Of a stretch of 64,000 nucleotides of DNA, positions 29,529 to 42,284 are shown in pieces (the first letter of the stretch is position 1; each line of letters opens with the position of its first letter). The DNA comes from Delphinus delphis. Its lineage: Eukaryota; Chordata; Mammalia; Artiodactyla; Delphinidae. The notes below the pieces were generated by a model, which did no database searches, had not been told where the DNA came from, and worked only from the letters and a program-made list of their open reading frames with translations. The position numbers and the translations under genes were made by a program. The stretch covers positions 31,214,070 through 31,278,069 of the forward strand of contig NC_082698.1 in the NCBI RefSeq assembly GCF_949987515.2, in the 5' to 3' direction.

Positions 29529-30530
29529 AACTGGTGGAACATTTTCCTCAATATTCTGGACACCTCAAACTTACACCAACCAACACTTGCCAAATGGCAT
29601 CAAGCAGGGCATCAGGAGAAGGCATTGCCCCGCTTTGAGTACTAGCTCCACTTCATCACCACCCCGTGAGACAGTGTCCAAGATGCCGCAGGGACACATG
29701 GTCACATGCTTCTCCCATACCCAGGTGCCATCTTGGGGGTGTGACATTTCCTGGAGTTTTCCAAGCAGAAACTGAGATACCTAATGGGGCAATTTAAATT
29801 CTTGGATTGAACCAAAATGGCCAGATGGGACTAAACTTTAGTGCTTTCCCCACATTCCAGCAAGAAGAAAGAAAATCAGCTTTTCTCTGGACAAAATAAC
29901 AAAGCTCCCATTTTCTCTTTACACATAAGGTAGGGTAAGTGATCTTGCAACCTAACACATGAGCTTATAAACAATCTGCATATGCCTTTGTATATGTATA
30001 TGCCTCCATAGATGGAGAACTCAGAAGTACAGGCCAGCGGTGGGCAGCACCTGGCATGGTCTGGGATTCTGGTGGCAGAGAAGAAATACCAGCTTCTTGG
30101 AGGCAAATCCTGACATATGCATATGGGAAATGCTGCAGAATGAAACCCATCAGTGGTGCCATTGACAAGCCGGTTTGCCGGGGAACTACTGACATCATTC
30201 AGTGAGCTGGCCAGATGCAGCGGGGCTTCATTCCCAGATTCTGCTCCCCCATGCATGGAAGTTCTAGTTGTCACCATTTGGTGTCACTATTTTCTATCTT
30301 AAAATGTCTCTAGGTTGTAAAGCAAAGTTCCTGTTGGAGAAAGTCTGGAGCATTTGACTGTGAATAAATTACTTTATTTAATTAAAAAAATATTCTTCCA
30401 GCAGTTTCTCAATCTTGGCAGCCCAGGAGGGTAAATGCGGAGCTCGTGAAAAAGCACACAGATGCCCAGCCCCACCTCCACCTTCTCAGACTGGGGTTCC
30501 ATTGGTCTGGGATGGAGCCTGGTCCCTGAT
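29529..30530. other. Intergenic, nothing recognised
   Basis: No exon-like frame or repeat that I can name. The 133-codon frame at 29876-30277 (minus) has no family signature. Confidence 0.5.
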
Positions 30531-30747
30531 TTTTTTTTTTTTTTTTTTTTTTTTTGCGGTACGCGGGCCTCTCACTGTTGTGGCCTCTCCCGTTGCGGAG
30601 CACAGGCTCCGGACGTGCAGGCTCAGCGGCCATGGCTCACGGGCCCAGCCGCTCCGCGGCATGTGGGATCTTCCCGGACCGGGGCAAGAACCCACGTCCC
30701 CTGCATCGGCAGGCGGACTCTCAACCACCGCGCCACCAGGGAAGCCC
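30531..30747 (-). mobile_element. CHR SINE, young short form, antisense
   Basis: A 25-base poly-T, then GCGGTACGCGGGCCTCTC through ACCGCGCCACCAGGGAAGCCC. The 10-bp duplication GGTCCCTGAT is perfect at 30521-30530 and 30748-30757. Confidence 0.97.
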
Positions 30748-31139
30748 GGTCCCTGATATTTTTAAAGCTCACATAGTTCTATTGTGTAGCCAGAGTTGTG
30801 AACCAATGTCCTAAGTAGAGAACCAATATTTATGTAACAATGTATGCATGTAACATGCAAACAGTGGTTTTTGGTTTTGGCTTTTACCAATTGTTATGGG
30901 CTCAATGTTTGTCTCCCTGAAATTCACTCCTTCATTTTCTGCTTTGTAATTTTCTTCCCTTTGTGCAGAAAAAGGGCAGCATCCTCTTTATCTACAAAGG
31001 CCAGCGTAGGGTTACACCATTCATTTATATGACCAACGGATGTTGGAAATCAGCATGGTGTAATACAGGTCCCTCCTCATACAGAGCTTTTGGGGTTCCA
31101 GCTGTCAGCATAAACTGGGCAAAGGAAGCCACTGGAGGC

Positions 31140-31320
31140 AGCAGTACTGTGGAAAGAGGCTGGCCCTGGCTTTGAGTCTGGCTTTGCCATTTAGCAGCTG
31201 TGTGGCTTTGGGCAAGAAACTTAACCTCTTTGAGCCAGTCTTCTCATACATAAGAATGCATAATAAGCATCCAGTTTATCATGAAAATTAAAGGTGTTAC
31301 TTGCACTCACGGGTACTTAC
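31140..31320 (+). mobile_element. MIR SINE, sense
   Basis: TTTGCCATTTAGCAGCTGTGTGGCTTTGGGCAAGAAACTTAACCTCTTTGAGCC is the MIR core. Confidence 0.8.
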
Positions 31321-31439
31321 TGAATGTCTGTTTAACATGACAGGTAGGGGCTGCTCTGGCCTCATGGTCCTCCAGCTCTGGGGCTGTGCAATAGTGTGGG
31401 GTTTGGAACCCAGTCTAGGTTCCATCATTTACACCTGAT

Positions 31440-32210
31440 GACAGGTAAATGACTGAAATCCTCCATGTGTACATTTAAATTATAGCTATTGCCCTTCTGC
31501 AAATTGCTTTCCACGAGGATGTACTAATTTACACTCAGATTATATACCATTTTCTCAAACTCTTAACACAGTGCATTATCAAATATTATTATTTGGGATC
31601 TTTGACAATCTGACATGTGGAAAAAGGTATCTCAGTGGAGTTTGCATTTGCATTTTCTTTAATATAAGTGAGTTTATGCCTCTTTTCCCCTATTTCTATA
31701 AATCACCCATCTATATCTTTGTCTTTTTCTGTTGGGTGTGTTGGCTTTTTCTTACCGATTTGTGGGATTTGTTTGCATATTACAAAATTAGCCCTTTTCC
31801 TGCATATAGATCGCAAATACTTGCCCCAGATTGCCTACTGACTTTCGATTTGGTTAATGGTGATGTTTTTCAAACATATAGATTTTTTAATATAGTCAAT
31901 ATCTCAATCTTATCTTTTACGACTTCTATGTTTTGTGTCATATTTAGAAAGCCCTCTCCCACACTGAGATTCTAAAATGGGGGAAAAAATCCCATCTTCT
32001 CTTTTAGTTTTCTTACAGCCTTATTTTCATGTTTACATCTTTAATCTGCTTGGAGTTTATTTTTGTGTACAAACTGAGGTATTGGATCCAAGTTTCTTCT
32101 CCTCCAATAAGCTTTTGAGTTGTCCTAGATCCTTTTATTAAATAATCCGTATTTTCTCCACTGATTCGAAACCTACTTAGGTTTTGAAAGAAGGTCAGTA
32201 ACTTCTCCAT
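31440..32210 (-). mobile_element. Old L1 (L1M-type) ORF2 region, antisense
   Basis: GCAAATTGCTTTCCACGAGGATGTACTAATTTACACTC, CTGTTGGGTGTGTTGGCTTTTTC, AATCTGCTTGGAGTTTATTTTTGTGTAC and CCTTTTATTAAATAATCCGTATTTTCTCC follow the antisense 3' half of L1 ORF2. Frames are fragmented; the 134-codon plus-strand frame at 31571 is an antisense shadow. Confidence 0.75.
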
Positions 32211-32339
32211 TTGGCAGCAGGAGGATGTCCAAGCTGTAGAACTTTAGACTAGGCTCTTAGCTCTTTCTGAATTGTGTCTCTTGTCATTTGGAAAAAGAAG
32301 AAATAAACATGCATTTATCTGAAAATTTAGTTCAACAAA

Positions 32340-32550
32340 TAGCTGTGTGGGAGAGTGGAAAGAACATGGGCTCAGAAAACCTGACTTCACTTCTCCTGTT
32401 GAGTAATTGTGGGCAAGTCACTTAACTGCTCTGTGCCTCAGTTTTCTCCTCTGTAAAACAGAACTAATAATAGCATCTATGTCATACTATATTGTGAAGT
32501 TCAAGAGCATTAATAAATGTGAAAGAGCTTTATAAATTATAAAGGGCAAT
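32340..32550 (+). mobile_element. MIR SINE, sense
   Basis: GTGGAAAGAACATGGGCTCAG, GGGCAAGTCACTTAACTGCTCTGTGCCTCAGTTTTCTCC, TCTGTAAAACAGAACTAATAATAGC and AGAGCTTTATAAATT make a nearly complete MIR, the best preserved in the window. Confidence 0.85.
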
Positions 32551-32559
32551 AGGCATATT

Positions 32560-35500
32560 AGTTGTTCTTTGAATTTTTACAAGTTGGTACAGCATTACCA
32601 GTTGACTTAAGCAACAAAATTCTAGATTTTTAAATTTATCAATTTTCTTGAAATCCTTCCAACTTCTTTGGAGATGGTTAACTTCTTTCTCTTTGCTGGT
32701 GAGCATTCTGCGTTTGCTAATTTTTGTTTATTTTTGTGTTTTCTGACAGCGTCTGAGTTGGGGAGGTAGTGAGAGGAAGAGAAGGGAAGATTAGAAAGTT
32801 AGAATCATCCATTCGGTTTTGAGGGAGAGGGAAGTGAATCTGCATGGGGGAAGGAGAGAGATTTGCTGGAAGGATGGAAAACACGGAGAATCATAGGGAG
32901 AGTGAATGAGCTTATCTGCAATCTTATAATTATTTCCTAGAAAATTTTAAAATTTGCTGTTTCATAATTTAATTTACAGGAGGGCAGTACAGCGTAGAGG
33001 CTAAGAGTAGGATAGTACAGTGGTTGAATCAAAGTCCCTCTTCTTTTTGCAGGCCCAGTTTTCTCATCTTCAAAGCAATGATATTCGTATATGCATTCTT
33101 CATACTTGTGTGAGACTAGATCAGGGATTGGAGTGGGCAGTTGAAGAAAAAGTGTAAATTTCATAATGGTGGTCCTTGTAAAATGCAGCAGAGTCTGTCT
33201 GCAACTGATCTGGCTGGAGGCAGGTGCAACTGGAGTCCAGGCAATCAGCCTTCCTCATCCCGCAGATGAATGCCTCTCCCCACGTTGAAGCTAGCAGAAG
33301 TGTGGACAGAGGAAGGTGCCACTGATATCCCACCAAGTTTGCAAGAAAGGACATGGGATGATGACTCCATCACCACAGGGGGAAGATAGAGTGTTCAGGA
33401 GGAAAATGGGTGGGGCCACTGGATGGGGATTTAAAAGAGGGGCATCCATGAGACTAGCAGAAGAAGGACCAGGAGAGAATGAAACCACCATTCGAGTTGC
33501 AGCTATGGGACACTTAATGAAGAAAAAATGTAACTGTGATTTAATTTGTTGGAACCAGAGAAATTGTTCAGGATTCCTTCAGCTGTAAACTCGGCTTTAT
33601 CGGCCATTCTGTTAATCTGTTACATGATGGCTAAGGTTGATCGTGGCTGTCAATACTCAGAGCCCTTCCACATACATTACTACAAATGCTTCTAGCCCCA
33701 GGGGAAAGATGGCTTCAAAATTCCTTTTCCATGTGTAGCACATTTTGAGCATATTTTATCAAGTTCTAAAAATTTGAAAACAGGTCATCCAAAACACCCT
33801 GTTCATCAGTTGTCCCAGATGTCATAACAAATTACAATATTTTCTCTGTGTCAGTTATTGTGAATAAGTGAATTCTCAGGAAGTATATTGGAAACCACCA
33901 AAAGATGTTTGCACTTTTTTGTAAGGTCACATTATTACATTTTCAATGTAAATTTGCTGGTTAATTCTATACCAGCCTGGAGAAATGTGCATGTGTCTAT
34001 GCGTGTGTCACTCTCATTAATAAAATCCCACCAGCAGGCCCAGCTTCATGGGCATGTGGCCTGTGCAGTCATGTAGGGTCCCAACTTTCAGAAAAACCAC
34101 ACAGTGGTTCAGTGCTCTGCTATCACCATCTTGAAATCCTTAATTCTTTAACAAGAGGCCTCACATTTCCATGTTCTGCTGGATCCCAGAAAATATATAG
34201 CCAGTTCTGCTCACTATGAAATACTGGACTTTGTTCAAAAGGGCAAACAGGTGTTTTTAAAAAATGTTTAATTTGCTAGTTATCATATTTAGTTTTTTAA
34301 ATGCCTACTGTTCAGGTACATATAAAATTACGCGCTAATGCTCACAGGGAAAAATGCTTCATTATGACAATGTATATATATATATAGGGTATGAATCTGG
34401 AATAAACAGAAATAAATAAAAGGTTTTGAAAGGAAAAAAACTGTAGCTGAATTAATTTCTTTGGTTCAGGAGGATTAATTCTAACCATGTCATCTCCTAT
34501 CATTAGAGGAAGTGAGAGAGAAATAAAGAGACTGAACAGAGAAGAGCAGTCAAGGGTGTAGAAAAGAAATAGGGAGGAATTGAGGGTGGGAGAGTGAAAT
34601 GAATCAAGTACTGAGCCCAAGAGTCTTCTTTCCATGGAAAAAAGCATTTTGCATGTTCACCCCTTCTGACTGATATGCGCATTATCTGATGATATTTTTG
34701 ACAACAGGGAGACAGATTGTGTGCTCTCTTCACTGTGTGGTTTTTAAACTTTTCTGTGTCTGGCTTGCTTCAAAGCAGACTAGAAACCTCATCTTGGCGA
34801 TCTCCTTGGGTGACTGGACTCGAAGTAAAACCAAGCTGTACAGGTGGCTTTGATCTCTTAACTCTCCCTGTGCTTGGAGGTACTTTACTGTTTTTCCTGA
34901 ACCTGAAATAATAAAGTTTACAAGTAAGGTAACCGTTTTTCGCATACTGCGCAAATACATATCTTTACCCCTGAATTTTCAGCATTGCTATTTTAGTTTT
35001 GCAGCCCCAGTCATTTCTTTCATCAGTTATTTTAAAGCGGATATGTGTTCAGCAAAGAAATGATTCTGTTGCTTTAAGAGGGAAAAAAAGATACACTCGG
35101 TCAGTCTGAAAATGTAACACCTGGCACCCATATTTAGACAATTTTAAACACACACACACACACCAGCCTTTAGCACTGAAGTGTGCAGAACATTACAGGA
35201 AGCTCATTGCTTAAAAGCAGTTTGAGTTCAATAATTTATTTGTAAGTCCGTTGTTTGGAACTTGAAAGCACTTTTCCCCATAGAAGCAAAGCTATAAATG
35301 GTGCTTTGGTCCCCAGGCTCAAAAGACTGTTGGAGAAATGTCTGCTCTGGTGATGAAAATAGAAAACGACTCTCTGGCAATATAGTAACTGAGCCAAAGA
35401 GAAAAGCTAACAAAGTAAGAACTTGTTTGCTTTGAATGCTTATGCTTTAAGAGGAGTGGGTTTCACCTGAGGAGGTAGTAGAGGCAGCTGGAGATTCCAG

Positions 35501-36860
35501 GGTGCATGTGGGTCATTTCCATGGCCTGGGCTCGTTGCATGTTCAGTTTAAAGCCCTGGTGTTCTTTGTCCCCCATGCAAGGGTGCACCCCACAGTGTTT
35601 TGGTGCGACTCCCATGGTTGGGTTCTATTTTTGGCTCAGAATAGAAAGGAGAGCAAGAGAGGAAGGGAAATTTTCCCGAGGTGTCTAGAGTATTGGGAAA
35701 AAGAGAGAAGGGATAAATGAAGCTGCTTGACCTAGTGGTACCACAACTCACATTGTTCCTTTGGAATAGATAGTCCCCTTTGTGCATCTCCTGCCACATA
35801 GGGAACTTCTTACTTGTATGTAAATCTCCAGGTCACAAGTCCTCTTCTCTGGGGAGCTGCCCCCATTTTCCTAACTAACTTCCCCACTAGCTCTCAGCAC
35901 AGCTTATAAATATCTCTTTGAAAACTCACTTCACATTGCTTTGTAATAATTTGTTTGTATATCTCCTCCACTTAACTAGGACCCATCACAGGAAAAATAA
36001 TTTAAATTGATTTTTAAAATATCTCAGAAACCCACACAACACAAGAATGCATGTTTCATTTGTCTAAGTTGGAAGCAAGCTGTGAGCAGGAATAAACAGG
36101 ACTGGGGGGGAAGATAGTGGGGACATCATTCCACCAAAGGGGAAGATTGGAGATTGTGCAGAAGAGGTCTCAGATCAGAGCCTCCCCATCTCTCCCCACG
36201 TACCAGGAGCTTCACTGGTCCAGAACCACTTGCTTCTTGCCCAAGAAACCTTCAGGTGAGTTAGGGGAGATGGAGACTACATGGAAGCCACTGCTTTACA
36301 AGCTATGGTGGTTATATTTTGAAGTTTTTCTAGTAGCCTATGTCCCTTCTTCCAGTGAAAGCCCCTGATTTTCATGTGGGGATCACCCCACATACATGGG
36401 CATGGGACAGCCTCTGACCAAGGTCCAGGGTGGAGGACAGGGCATAAATTTCCCCCTGGCCTTGGTGTTTGGTTCAGGGATGGAGATATGACCAAAATAT
36501 CCAAACAGGGTAGATATCACTACATTTGAGGGTGCTGTCACCATTCTGTTGTTCTTGAACCTGAGGGACTGTGAGACTAGAGCAGAGTAGTGGTATATTT
36601 GTCAATGTTTAACAATTGGCTCTCAAAAAAAACCCAGCCCTGATTTGTAGTACAGTATTTGCCAATTCCAGGGCTATAAACATTTCCACCATGGCTGATT
36701 CCAAGCTCCAACCTAATGTTGCTGAACACCGAGTTGGGAAGCACCACCATCACGTAATCCTTCCACCACAGACATGGATGCAATGGATGTACATAACCTT
36801 AAGAGCACAGATAAGAGCAAAATGTAAAAAAATAACTATAAAAGATGAGTTTAGAGTATA
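32560..36860. other. Intergenic, mostly unique sequence
   Basis: The longest stretch with few recognisable repeats: a (CA)n of about 16 bases at 35148-35163, a short (TA)n at 34371-34386, a MIR-like piece near 32985-33100, and otherwise anonymous sequence. No exon seen. Being repeat-poor and between two lymphoid genes, it is the most plausible place for old conserved noncoding elements, but I see no direct evidence of one. Confidence 0.5.
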
Positions 36861-36870
36861 TTTTACCTTT

Positions 36871-37197
36871 TTTTTTAAGGTTTCTTTTGTTTTTAATTAA
36901 TTAATTTATTTTTGGCTGCATTGGGTCTTTGTTGCTGCGTGGAGACTTTCTCTAGTTGCGGTGAGCGGGGGCTACTCTTTGTTGCGGTGCGCAGGCTTCT
37001 CACTGCAGTGGCTTCTCTTGTTGCAGAGCACGGGCTCTAGGCGCGCAGGCTTCAGTAGTTGAGGCACATGGGCTCAGTAGTTGTGGCACACAGGCTTAGT
37101 TGCTCTGCAGCATGTGGGATCTTCCCGGACCACGGATCGAACCCTTGTCCCCTGCGTTGACAGGCGGATTCAACCACTGCGCTACCAGGGAAGTCAC
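36871..37197 (-). mobile_element. CHR-type SINE, long form, antisense
   Basis: TTTATTTTTGGCTGCATTGGGTCTTTGTTGCTGCG, GCTACTCTTTGTTGCGGTGCGCAGGCTTCTC, repeated TCAGTAGTTG motifs and the head CGGATCGAACCC, ACCACTGCGCTACCAGGGAAGTC. It is the long (~325 bp) version with internal CAACTACTGA-type repeats. The flanks ATATTTTACCTTT and ATATTACCTTTG look like a diverged duplication. Confidence 0.88.
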
Positions 37198-37519
37198 CAT
37201 ATTACCTTTGTTTTAATTATAACATTTAATTGTAGGCTTAAATAATTTATCTCTTTCAAATAATGGCTATGTTAACAACAGGCTCACAAAATTCCTAAAA
37301 TTTTAACAATTGTCTCTCAAGAGCTGGTATGAACTACATCCAGCAACCCACTGAGCCAGAGCCACCTCGCCAGTAAGGAATTAACCAAGAGGCCCAGAGT
37401 ACATGAAAAACAGTCCTAACCATATATGTAACTCTGTAGCCTGTTCAGTCCAGGAAGGTTCTGGCTTTCGTGGTTTTAATCCAGTGATTAATGTGATTCG
37501 ATCTTCTCTCCTTTCTTAG

Positions 37520-39560
37520 CATATTGTTTATACTTCCTTCTTTACTTTTTTCAGTGGTTGAGCTAGAGTTTGCAAGATACATTTACAGCTAATCCAAGTC
37601 CACTTTCAAATAACCTGTGAATATACCACTTCACAGGTAGTGTCAGTACCTTATATTGATAATAAAATAACTCTTAATTTCTTCCCTCTCATCCCTTGTA
37701 TCATCACTGTCATTTATTTCACTTATGTATAAGCATACATAAGCATATATATACATAAAATATATACATAAACATACATACATTGTTGATATTATTATTT
37801 TGAGCAAACTGTTATCTATTAGACTAATTAAGAATAAGAAAAATAGAAGTTATTTTACCTTTATCTATTCCTTCTTCAATTCTCTTTCTTACTTTATGTA
37901 GATCCAGTTTTTTGACCTATATTATTTTCCTTCTCTCTAAAGAACTTATTTCAACATTTCTTGCAAGGCAATTCTAATGGCAACAAATTTCCTCAATTTT
38001 TATTTGTCTGATAAAGTCCTATTTCTCCTTTGCTTTTGAAGGATAATTTCACAGGGTACCAAATTCTGTGTTGGTGGTTTTTTCCTGTCAACATTTAAAA
38101 TATTTCATTTCACTCTCTTCTAGCTTGCATGGTTTCTGAGAAGTCGGATGTGATTCTTATCTTTTTCTGTGTAGGAAAGTCGGATGTGATTCTTATCTTT
38201 TTCTGTGTGTTTTTTTCCTCTGGATTTTTTTCAGAATTTTTTCTTTAGCTTTGATTTTCTGCAGTTTGAAAATGATACGCCTTGGTGTAGTTTTTGGTAC
38301 TTATCCTGCCTGGGGTTCTCTGAGATTCCTGGATGTATGGTTTGGTGTCTGACATTAATTTGGAAAAATTCTCCATCCTTATTGTTTCAAATATTGCTTC
38401 TGCTTCTTTCTCTCTTCCTGCTCCTTCTGGTACTCCCACTCTGTGTATGTTATAACTTTTTAGTTATCCCACAGTCCTTGGGTACTCTGTTCTGGTTTGG
38501 GGTTTTTTTTTCAGCCTTTGTCCTCTCTGTTTTTCGGGTTTTGAGGATTCTCTTGAAATCTACTCTAGCTTTGAGATTCTTTCCTCAGCCATGTTCAGTC
38601 TACTAATATGTCCATCGAAAGCATTCTTTATTTCTGTTACAGTGTTTTTTATCTCTTGCATTTCTTTTTGATTCTTTCTTAGGATTTCCATCTCTCTGTT
38701 TATATTACCTACCTGATCTTCATGCTGGGTTCCTTTATCCATTTGAGCCCTTAACGTATTAATCATAGATGTTTTAAATTCCTGGTCTGATAATTCCAAC
38801 ATCCTTGCCATGTCTGGTTCTAATGCTCACTGTGTCTCTGCAAATTGTGGGGTTTTCCCTTTTGGTATGCCTTGGTTTTTTTTTCTTTTTTTTTTCGATG
38901 GCTAGACATGATGTATGAGGTAAAAGGAACTGCTGTAAACAGGCCTTTAGTAATGTGGCGGGGGAGCATTCTGCAGTCCTGTGATCAGGTCTCAGTCTTA
39001 GTGAGCTTAAGCCTCTGGACCGTGAACTTCACAAATGCTTCTCTTTTTTATTCTCCCACTTAGGTGGGACAGCATGACTAGAGTGGGCTGGAATTGGGTA
39101 CTTCCCTTTCCCAGGTCAGTTAGGCTCTGATAATACACCAGCAGGTTAGGCCATGGTTAACTAGTTTCCACTGGGGGCAGGGCTTGTTAATAATGGAGTG
39201 CTCTGATTTATTTCAAAATGTTTTCTTTTCTCCACCCCTACCGGAATCTCAAGGGGATTTTTCTCTGATATTTACTGTGGGAACCTGGTCAAGCTCCTAG
39301 AGGTAAATCTCAAAATATTGTCGCCTTATGACTGGGTCTTCCTGGAGTTTTTAATCCTCAGAGTTGTCCCCACTGAGCCTCCAGCAATTCATCAATTGCA
39401 GTTCAGGTTTTTCTACACCCTTACTCGTTCCTACAGTGGTTTTGCTAGCAAGTCTCTGCTCCAGTAAGCCATAATGACCTGTATGCACCTGTCGGTCTCT
39501 TCGACCTTGGGGGCAGCAGTTTGCACTGTATACTTCCTCTCTTACAGAGCAAAGAAGAAT
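37520..39560 (-). mobile_element. Old L1 (L1M-type), ORF1 and 5' UTR, antisense
   Basis: GTTTGCAAGATACATTTACAGCTAATCC, CTTGCAAGGCAATTCTAATGGCAACAAATTTCC, GAAGGATAATTTCACAGGGTACC and CACTCTCTTCTAGCTTGCATGGTTTCTGAGAAG are the reverse complement of an ancient L1. At 38560-38811 the minus strand still encodes the ORF1 coiled coil (QEFKTSMINTLRAQM, EMEILRKNQKEMQEIKN). The part right of 38850 matches an old L1 5' UTR. It is decayed by stops and indels. Confidence 0.8.
38141..38208 (+). repeat. Tandem duplication, 36-bp period, inside old L1
   Basis: The 32 bases from AAGTCGGATGTGATTCTTAT onwards (38141-38172) recur exactly at 38177-38208. The perfect identity contrasts with the decayed L1 around it, so the duplication is recent. 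Confidence 0.97.
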
Positions 39561-39749
39561 TGTTGATTTTTTCAGTCTATTCAGTTTTTCACTTGTTGTT
39601 AGGATGGAGTGACAACTACCAAGCTCCTTACATATGAAACCAGCAACTTCAATGATTTTTAACATTGATTCACTTCCTGAGTTTGAATAGTAATTGTGTC
39701 TCACAACTAATTTTTACTTTATTTACTTGCACATATCTTTTAATAACTG

Positions 39750-40240
39750 TCAGGTTTAATTCAGAAAGTATTTATTATATACAAACAATATTCTAGTTTT
39801 GTGCTTGCTACAGAGAAAGACCAAAGAAATAGAATATAGTCCTTTCACTGGTATGTTTATAATCTCATCAAGGTAGTAGGATATACACTTGGGAAAAATA
39901 TTAGAGAGTTGGCATATGGCTAAAAGCAAAAACTGTGGTCCAAGTTCGAAGAGCTGGAGGAGGTCAGAGTAGTAGCCCAGGTGGACCAGAAGACAGGACA
40001 AGTTTCCAGGAGGAAATGTGCCTTGAAGGTGAGTGGGATTTGGACAGGCCACAAGAAATTAGAAAGTGGTCAAGATTGGGGCCAGAAATGGGAGACAGAA
40101 AGACTGTGCTTGGGAACTCCTGAGCGGGATTCTACATTGATGGAGAGGGCGCTGATGAGGAGGCCTGGGGAACCAGGCAGTTCCAGTACCCCTGATGGCT
40201 CTGTAGAGGGCTTGAGGGTGAGAAACATTTGGAGTCCTGC
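39750..40240 (-). mobile_element. L2 fragment, antisense (tentative)
   Basis: CAGAAAGTATTTATTATATACAAACAATATTCTAG, AATATAGTCCTTTCACTGGTATGTTTATAATCTC and CCAGGAGGAAATGTGCCTTGAAGGTGAGTGGGATTTGGACAGG follow the antisense L2 3' end. Confidence 0.55.
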
Positions 40241-40244
40241 CATT

Positions 40245-41290
40245 TTTTAAACACTTACATGAAAATTTCAAATGTATAGAAAAGTTGAAAGAATGGTACA
40301 ACAAACACCTGTATACCTACCACCCAGCTTCAATCATTGCTAACATTTTTTTCTGAATCATTTGAAGGTAAGTTGTAGACATGCCTACTTAAACCTTTAA
40401 ATCCAAAATCATTCACCTCCCAAAAATGTCCTAATAAGGATCTTTCTATATTACCACAATACCATGATTGTTCTTAAGAATGTTATCAATTCCCTAATAT
40501 CATCTAATCTCCAGACCATATGAAAAATTTCCCAATGGTCCGCAAATGTCTTCTAGAGTTGGTTTCTTTCCACCAGTATCCTATTTGGGTTCATGCATTG
40601 CATTTGGTTGTTACGACTCTTCAGTCTGATTTAATTTTGAACATCTCCTCTATTTTTTTCTTTTTCTTTTCTTTTTTTAAGACCAGGTAGTTGTTCTGTA
40701 GAATTCCCCACATCTGGATTTTTAAAAATTATATTCTTCCCTCTTAGTGCTGTCCAACTTGTTTCTCTACCACCTTTACTTCCTGTAAACTTAGCGAGAT
40801 CTCACATTCCAGTTTATCTGGGAATGTCCTGCCTGTTTACACCTGTAGTCCTGGCATAATTGTTAAATGAATCCTCTTTCACTCTCATAAGTGCCCTAGT
40901 TTGGATGATTGATTATATGTTCACTCTCTGTGAACTGGAAGTTAGGTCTAAAAATTGATTAGATTGCGATCAAACATTTGTGGCAACAGTGCTTCTTAGT
41001 GAGATGTATTTAGTTTTGCATCACATCAGGAAGAAGTAAGGATCATGCTGAGTTTGAACACTTAAGACAATGACAGCCAGATTTCATCTCTGCAAACATT
41101 GGCTTTTCCCTTGGCAATTAGCCAGCAGCCCATGGGATGAGCCTTTTACACCTTGAGACTATCCTGTTCCCCAACATTCACCTACTAGTTTTAGCAATAA
41201 CTGATGATCCTCACCTTAATCAATTATTTATTTGCCATTGCAAAATGGTGATTTTCTTATTCTGTTACAGTGTTTTTACTGTACTAGCTA
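40245..41290 (-). mobile_element. Old LINE 3' region, antisense (L1M-like)
   Basis: GAAAATTTCAAATGTATAGAAAAGTTG, ATACCTACCACCCAGCTTCAA, TCATTTGAAGGTAAGTTGTAGACAT, GGTTCATGCATTGCATTTGGTTGTTACG and GTGAACTGGAAGTTAGGTCTAAAAATTGATTAGATT are a well-known mammalian interspersed stretch. I assign it to an L1M 3' UTR with some doubt about the subfamily. Confidence 0.6.
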
Positions 41291-41336
41291 GCATTCTTAG
41301 AATGCTAGCATTCTTTACTAGCTAGCATTCTTAGAA
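41282..41336 (+). repeat. Tandem duplication with an embedded perfect palindrome
   Basis: TACTAGCTAGCATTCTTAGAA occurs at 41282-41302 and again at 41316-41336 (period 34). In addition, 41287-41309 is an inverted repeat: GCTAGCATTCT, one T, then AGAATGCTAGC, giving an 11-bp stem with a single-base centre. Confidence 0.97.
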
Positions 41337-42081
41337 AATCAAGGAGGATTTTCAATTCCTCTTAAAAAATGGTAAATGCTTCCTTCATTTCTAATGTGTT
41401 AATTACCAGAAGTAAGGAGTTGATGGAATAGTTATCTCCAATTTTCGCAATTGACTTTGGTTTTGGGTTTTATTATCGTACACCAGTGGATTTTAATTTG
41501 TTCAAAATTTTAAAATAAATTACAGTCATTATTCTTTTTTTGTTGCTCAAATCACCCCCTTCAAAGATCTGCTCCTGGATCTTTGATGTTTTCTGGCACA
41601 AGATGTTCCAGGTTCAGCTTCCATTGTCTATGCCCCAGACCTGAAATCAACCCTGCCTTCTAGCCTCTAGCTCCTGCTAGTGGGGAATTTGTCTGTTTCT
41701 TGATATAATTGTAATTGAGCATCACTTCATGTGTTTAAAATCTGGAATGTCATTGCTTCTAGGTCCTTTCAAGATTTAGTGCTAGGAACTAAATAGTGAG
41801 TTCAGATTGATATTTCCAATTAAATTTAACATTACCAAGTTTTTCTTTGATTTTATATTTGTATTTTTTCTCTCACACTAAAAACCTTAGTTTCTGCTAA
41901 TATGAACATATTTATTAGCTTTATCTACATTATACCAAAAAAAACTTTGAAAATTATAATATACATTTTATTACTAAAAATAAAAATACTGAGTAGAGTT
42001 TGAGATTTCTTTGTAACATTTTCATTCTTAGAATATGTTTCACTGAGGATGCACAGAGGACTGTGTTCAAAAGTCAAAATA

Positions 42082-42253
42082 GGGCTTCCCTGGTGGCGCA
42101 GTGGTTGAGAGTCCGCCTGCCGATGCAGGGGACACGGGTTCGTGCCCCTCCGCGGAGCGCCTGGGCCCGTGAGCCATGGCCGCTGAGCCTGCGTGTCCGG
42201 AGCCTGTGCTCTGCAACGGGAGAGGCCACAACAGTGAGAGGCCCACGTACCGC

Positions 42254-42277
<24 letters not shown>
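42082..42277 (+). mobile_element. CHR SINE, young short form, sense, with internal deletion
   Basis: GGGCTTCCCTGGTGGCGCAGTGG to a 29-base A tail. After GGTTCGTGCCC it jumps straight to CTCCGCGGAGCGCCTGGGCCC, missing about 22 bases (the GGTCCGGGAAGATCCCACATG block). A 13-bp duplication, AAAAGTCAAAATA, is perfect at 42069-42081 and 42278-42290. Confidence 0.97.
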
Positions 42278-42284
<7 letters not shown>

